Origin: Casuarina equisetifolia
Lineage: Eukaryota; Streptophyta; Magnoliopsida; Fagales; Casuarinaceae
Length of the DNA stretch: 64,000 nucleotides
Assembly (NCBI GenBank): GCA_028551475.1
Contig: CM052359.1
Coordinates: forward strand, 12,401,583-12,465,582
Reading direction: 5' to 3'
Below the pieces are notes generated by a model, which had not been told where the DNA came from, did not search any database, and was given only the letters and a program-made list of their open reading frames with translations. This document shows positions 59,401-64,000 of the stretch, in pieces (position 1 is the first letter of the stretch; each line of letters begins with the position of its first letter). Both the position numbers and the translations under genes were made by a program.

Positions 59401-62400
59401 CATGTATTTCAGAATGATAAGTTAAATGATCAAGACATACAATAATTTCCTTTTTAATTTATTGTGGGGATTCCACTCTTCTTCGGCCTTTGATATATAG
59501 ATCAGCCAAGTACAGCCTGGTCAACAACCCTTTGAAATAAAGTAAAAACATTTGGTTTGTGAATCTGTATGGGTTCTGGGACATTAGAATTCGAATAGCA
59601 ATCAGCAGAAAAGATAGTAATACTGAAAGCAAAGTAATAGCCTAGGTAGAGAACAAAATAGAAATAAGAAGCACAAGAACACTCTTAAATAATATGGGAA
59701 GCATTAAGCTGCTATGAAGAAACATACCAATTATCAAATCTTGGTCTTCACTGTCCAGGTCTGCACTGCATGCTGAAATGCTGTATCTTCCATTAGAAAC
59801 TTCTTCACCATATATGACACATAATTTGTGATAGCTTGGAACAGATTTATTTCTATACAACAGAGCATCAGGATGCACCTGCATATATTATACATAAGCC
59901 AATTAATAAAAAGTAAAATAAAGAAGAACAAGTATCTAAAGAAAGAACAATGTGTAGATGGCAACTTACATCGGCATAAGAATCCCAGATATAATCATCA
60001 GCAATTACCCTTTCTCCAGTTTCATCCCAGGAAAACCCATTCTGTTCAAGAAGAGCCTTTATGTCCTTATATTGCTGCCTCAAATATTTGTATCTATTCT
60101 TCAGAGGATCTTTGTCATAGCAAGTTCCAAATTTCACATTGAACAACCGAACCATTTCAATCCACGCCTCCGTTACAAATCCATGACCAATTTTATTCCC
60201 TTTAAGCACCTGGTCTTGTAACAATTCAATCAGGTAACGGTCCATTGGTGATATCCAGTTCACTTTCAGACAATCACTGCCAGCAGAGGGATGATCCCTC
60301 CTTTCTTCACCTACAAGGTACAAGGGTGATCAAATTGATTTATAAAGATGAATTATTCATTTGACAACATAATCAGGCGCTTCAAACATAAATTAACCTA
60401 GCATCACATGCTTATCGTCACTTACTAAATGTAAATCACCTAATTTCAAAAGATCTGCTGACACCACTGTTCTTTCCACATAACACTGCTTATAGCATAT
60501 AGCAAGCTCACAAATTAAAAAAACTATTAACATAACTAAAAAGCCCATAAACCTTAAGGACTGGTCCTGCATACAGCCATGTAATGAAAAAAGTAGAACC
60601 TCAAAATCAAATTTCCACTTAAGGAAACCAAACATTAACAGGCGGACAGTATCCAGTACCTCCCACCCCAATCAATCTTTTCTACAATAAAGTTCCAATG
60701 GTATGAAGTTTAAATCCCTACTGAGCACCTCAACATGTTCCTACCATTTGATCCAGACAGTCAGTAAAATTCCAATTGGAGACATAAAAATAAACCCCAG
60801 ATTTGGATAAGTAATATTGTTAAGAAACTGAAGAGGCGTATCCATAGGAGTACAGGTCATACACTAAAGGTGCTCCAATAAATTACAATTAAAAGACAAA
60901 AATGATGAACCTTACCGATCTTCACCTTCACAATGTCATCTTCAAAGTTTTTCCCTCGCTGAAAATGATTGCAATACCCATTGCTGATTCCATTTCCAAA
61001 TATCGATTCCAAATCTCTGTAGTCTAACAAGGTCTTCTTCTTATATTGATGTGCATCTGGGTGTGCCTACAGCAATGGTAGATGTGAATTAAGGTAAAAA
61101 TGAATCCCAATAACCTAATGGAAACAATAGTATACCTTGATGTAACTATCCCAGATATAACTGTTTGCTGCTATCTTTTGTTGCTCTTCATCCCAAGAAA
61201 ATCCTTCTACCTCAAGTAAACCCTTCACATCAGTGTAGTACCTCAACAGCTTCTTATAACGGCGTCTTAAGAAACTTTTGCTGTATTTAGAACCAAATTT
61301 TCCATTGAACAGTGAGAGCATATCTTGCCATGCTTGTTTCTTGAATGTATTATGGATTTTGTTGCCTTTTCTAACTTGGTCCAACATAAGCTTGACAAAG
61401 CACCGATCCATGGCCTTTGTCCAATCTTTATTGGAATGCTCTTTACCAGTGATTACAAGGCTATTTACTCCAACACCTACAATGAATAAATGATCAGTTA
61501 AAAGTAGTTCCATTCACTAAGAACACATGATACTCTGCAGAGTATCATTTCTAAAATGCTCACACAATATATAATATGACTAAACTCAGTCTTACTGCAT
61601 TTAGTTTCTATTTCAAAGCCAACCATCATCTTTGTTGGCATTCCCCACATCTTTCTTTTACTTCTTTTTTTTCTTTCTTTCTTTCCTTTTTTTTTTTTTT
61701 TTGGTGGGGTGGGGGGAGGAGAACAAGGATTAATAGGTTCTACCCAAATAATAAGTACAAGTTGACAATGACATCAACAACACATCAACATTTAAATAAA
61801 TAAAGTATTAGGTCTTTGCATAAGCAAATTAATAACCGGCCAAAGCATGCTTAATATAAATGCTACGCCCATAGAATACATTTGATCACAAATGAAAGAA
61901 GCAAGATTTCTGCAGATTCCGCTCAGGACATAAAAAACACACCAAGATTCACTGCTTGAGTGTCATCATCAAAGTCTAAATCATGACTTGATCGGCTGTA
62001 TCTTCCATCTGCTGTTGTGTGGGCATATATCAAGCACAAATCATTGAAGTTCACCAAGGCCTTATTTCTGTAGTACTGTGCCTCAGGATGACCCTGCATC
62101 TATACTATGTCACTCAACTTTCACACCAAGGTCAAGATCAAAAGAAATCATGAAAAAGGAAAAAATAAAATAAAATTGCACCTTGATGTATGCATCCCAA
62201 ACAGGGTGACTGGCTACAACCATTTTTTTAGCATCATCCCAAGAGAACCCATTCTGATCAAGAAGATTCTTTATATCATTGAATTGCGTCCACAAATTAG
62301 TATAATGACTTTTCAAGACCTTTTCATCATATGGAGATCCAAAATATGCATTGAACATTGTCAGCATATCAGTCCAAGCTTGTTTGTTGAACGTATGGCC

Positions 62401-62502
62401 CATTCTATTTCCCCTATGCACTTGATCCAACAAAAGATCAATAAAATAGCGTTCCATTGGTGGTGTCCAATTTGTCCTTGTACGGTCATTGCTTGAGGGC
62501 AT
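56457..62502 (-). CDS. Protein with six Myb/SANT-like DNA-binding domains
   Basis: Twelve coding exons on the minus strand give 1080 residues: 62502-62182, 62093-61943, 61476-61136, 61066-60916, 60310-59970, 59878-59728, 59358-59024, 58954-58849, 58487-58150, 58076-57926, 57596-57259, 56975-56457. Odd exons each encode one Myb/SANT-like domain (PF12776 type; W.P.MD.Y.ID.ML.Q...GN, AW..M...FN..FG, LK.RY..L...Y.D.K.LL...GFSWDE). Even exons encode a HPDA..YR...[10 protein letters not shown] tail. The domains occupy about residues 1-107, 158-271, 322-435, 486-597, 633-745 and 796-908. The last exon adds a basic KKRK stretch and an end with [17 protein letters not shown]. The fold is shared with ORF1 of PIF/Harbinger transposons, and Arabidopsis At2g24960 is a shorter multi-repeat relative. 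The ATG at 62502 is the first seen in the exon; function is unknown. Confidence 0.88.
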
Positions 62503-62522
62503 TTGGGGTGCCGTTCCTTCCC

Positions 62523-63340
62523 CTGCAATGTCCAGAACATCACCGTAACTATAGCAAACGTAAACTGTGGTTCCTAATTCATACACGATGATTCAAATCT
62601 AGTCTTCAGTAACACTGGAAAATACAAATTTACAAAGATCGCCTAAAGCGCATCACCAGGATTTGCACACTAATTTGATGTGTTTAAAGTTAAAAATTCA
62701 TAACACTACAATTTAGACAGTAACTAAGATCAGACGAAGCTACAACGATATATACTCAAATAGTATTATCCACTGATCAGTTGTCAAGGAAACGGAGGAG
62801 AAAAGAATCGAACTGAAGGGAAATTGAAAATACATAAAATGCCATTTCTGGGGCTCCAAAAAGATGAAAACCCACAGGAAAATTCCTGAAGTCTCCATAC
62901 CGTCTTGCTTATCTAGCTCAGAATTGTGATGAAAATGAAGCTAATGGAAAGAAGATACGCAACTTGAGCTCAAATTCTACACATCCACACTCTGTTTGTC
63001 GCCTAAAAGATGAAGGAAAGAGAGAATGTTGAATTGTGTGCTCCACACTGTTTTCGAGTTGTTAATCAAAAAAATACGAGCTCGTGTTTTCTTGAGGTTT
63101 TGACACTGAAAATAACACAAACCATATTACGACCATAATTCAGAGTTTTAAGTTCCTTTGCCGTTTCCTACACTCTGTCTTAACGAAACAGAAGATAAGC
63201 TAATCTCATGATCCCATTACAATAGCCACGCAAGGATAAAAAGAGAGATTAGGGTTTTGTACCTTAATTTGTGTGAAGGATAAAGAGAGGGCGAAGAGAG
63301 AGTGTGAGAAAAAAGCTTTCGAGCCGAGTCTGGTTTTTCG
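62523..63340 (-). other. 5' UTR intron and leader exon of the Myb/SANT-like gene
   Basis: The first coding exon begins at 62522 after a TTGCAG acceptor. A donor AAG/GTACA at 63263-63261 ends a CT-rich leader exon with no ATG, so the start in the next exon is supported. The intron of about 740 bases has no other recognised feature. Confidence 0.6.
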
Positions 63341-63502
63341 GGTCTCTGGAGATTACAGAAGAAAACTCAGTAAGCTGCCGTTTGGAGCTATGAGTACTAC
63401 ACTCTCCTCGGGGGAGGGGATATCCTGAATCGGCTTAACAATAAATCAGCAATTCAATTTTGTGAATGGTTCAACTACCATGTTTATCGACGCGAGGTAT
63501 CT

Positions 63503-63706
63503 AGTTATCGCGGCGAAAACTTTCGTCTCGGAAAACTGTTTGTTAAATGGCGTCGCAACCGCGGTATAAACAAATTAAAAGAAAAAAGACAATAAATTTT
63601 TTTTTTTCAAGTTATCGCGGCGAAAGCTTTCGTCTCGGAAAATTATTTGTTTAATGGCGTCGCAACCGCAGAATAAACAAATTAAAAAGAAAAAAGACAA
63701 TAATTT
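63503..63706. repeat. 107-bp tandem duplication with E2F-like sites, upstream of the Myb/SANT-like gene
   Basis: Copies start at 63503 and 63610 and share AGTTATCGCGGCGAAA, CTTTCGTCTCGGAAAA, AATGGCGTCGCAACCGC and ATAAACAAATTAAAA. Each carries TTTCGCCG on the minus strand (63518-63511 and 63625-63618), a match to the plant E2F consensus WTTSSCSS. The units lie about 160-370 bases before the leader exon, in its promoter. Binding is inferred from the sequence only. Confidence 0.75.
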
Positions 63707-63754
63707 AAAATTTAAATTTAAAAATTAAAAATTAAAAATTAAAAATTAAAAATT

Positions 63755-63787
<33 letters not shown>

Positions 63788-63788
63788 C
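63707..63788. repeat. AAATT-type microsatellite and A run
   Basis: Repeated AAAATT units (63720-63762) are followed by an uninterrupted A run to about 63787. Confidence 0.9.
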
Positions 63789-64000
63789 CTCTGAATAAAA
63801 CCAATAAAAGAGAGATTATTGATGAAGGATTTGATACAAAGTGTCTTTGCTTTACATGTAATTTATAGAAATGTGAAAGGAAGTTACAAATGAGACAACA
63901 AAACAAAAGATACGAGAGAAATCCATTAAAAGCACATTGTCCTCCATGCTTCTTAATTCTTCCAAGTATTTATTTAATCACGCTCGTACATTAGATACGA
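63789..64000. other. Window end, no gene recognised
   Basis: AT-rich DNA without an open frame of note. It may be the edge of the next gene, but I see no support. Confidence 0.3.

Noticed and set aside
61660-61720. CTTT/T-run with a G-rich end as a regulatory element
   Set aside because: Simple low-complexity tract in an intron; nothing supports function.
1-64000. CRISPR arrays, operons, ribosome binding sites or phage-like systems
   Set aside because: The window is plant nuclear DNA with spliced genes; the direct repeats seen are tandem duplications or microsatellites without spacer structure.

Overview
This window is nuclear DNA of a flowering plant, almost certainly a eudicot. It has AT-rich intergenic DNA, spliceosomal GT-AG introns, plant-only protein families (NPH3, B3, PPR, NF-YC, CCX, Myb/SANT-like) and plant LTR retrotransposons. 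I cannot name the species.

Layout. Positions 1-826 hold the last two exons of an SDR aldehyde reductase whose 5' part lies before the window. Positions 1259-11530 are a graveyard of decayed retrotransposons. One Ty1/copia element (minus strand) can be traced end to end, with LTRs, primer site, polypurine tract and probable target duplication. A Ty3/gypsy fragment sits inside it in the opposite orientation, and further copia pieces follow. Positions 12226-13695 carry a complete paralogue of the SDR, so the elements now separate a tandem pair. Then come, all on the minus strand, mevalonate kinase (14388-17348), AMI1-type amidase (19450-23426), a RING-finger protein (24212-26979), a B3-domain protein (28391-28957) and an NPH3/BTB protein (30446-32697). 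A repeat-rich AT-rich gap (32.7-35.9 kb) leads to two plus-strand genes: an unknown, probably organellar protein (35861-36511) and a PLS-type PPR gene (39537-41231), with a dead PPR copy between them. The right third is again all minus strand: an alpha-crystallin-domain protein (42355-46202), NF-YC (48612-49400), a cation/calcium exchanger (53026-56024) and a 1080-residue protein with six Myb/SANT-like domains (56457-62502).

The exon models for the multi-exon genes were built by hand from splice signals. They keep reading frame throughout: each coding sum is a multiple of three and the protein lengths fit the families.

Gene order recalls two Arabidopsis chromosome 1 segments: CCX5-NF-YC9-AMI1 (At1g08960-At1g08980) and NF-YC3-IDM2-ChlADR (At1g54830-At1g54870). 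The window looks like an unduplicated version holding members of both. Functionally the genes are unrelated housekeeping and regulatory genes, not a pathway cluster.

Points that stand out: the six-fold exon-pair cassette in the Myb/SANT-like gene; a pair of in-frame splice acceptors in mevalonate kinase that explains a known family length difference; a tRNA-derived SINE with target duplication; the PPR pseudogene; the 14-base first coding exon of the alpha-crystallin gene; and ABRE-like sites upstream of the complete SDR gene. I found no sign of a wholly new biological system.
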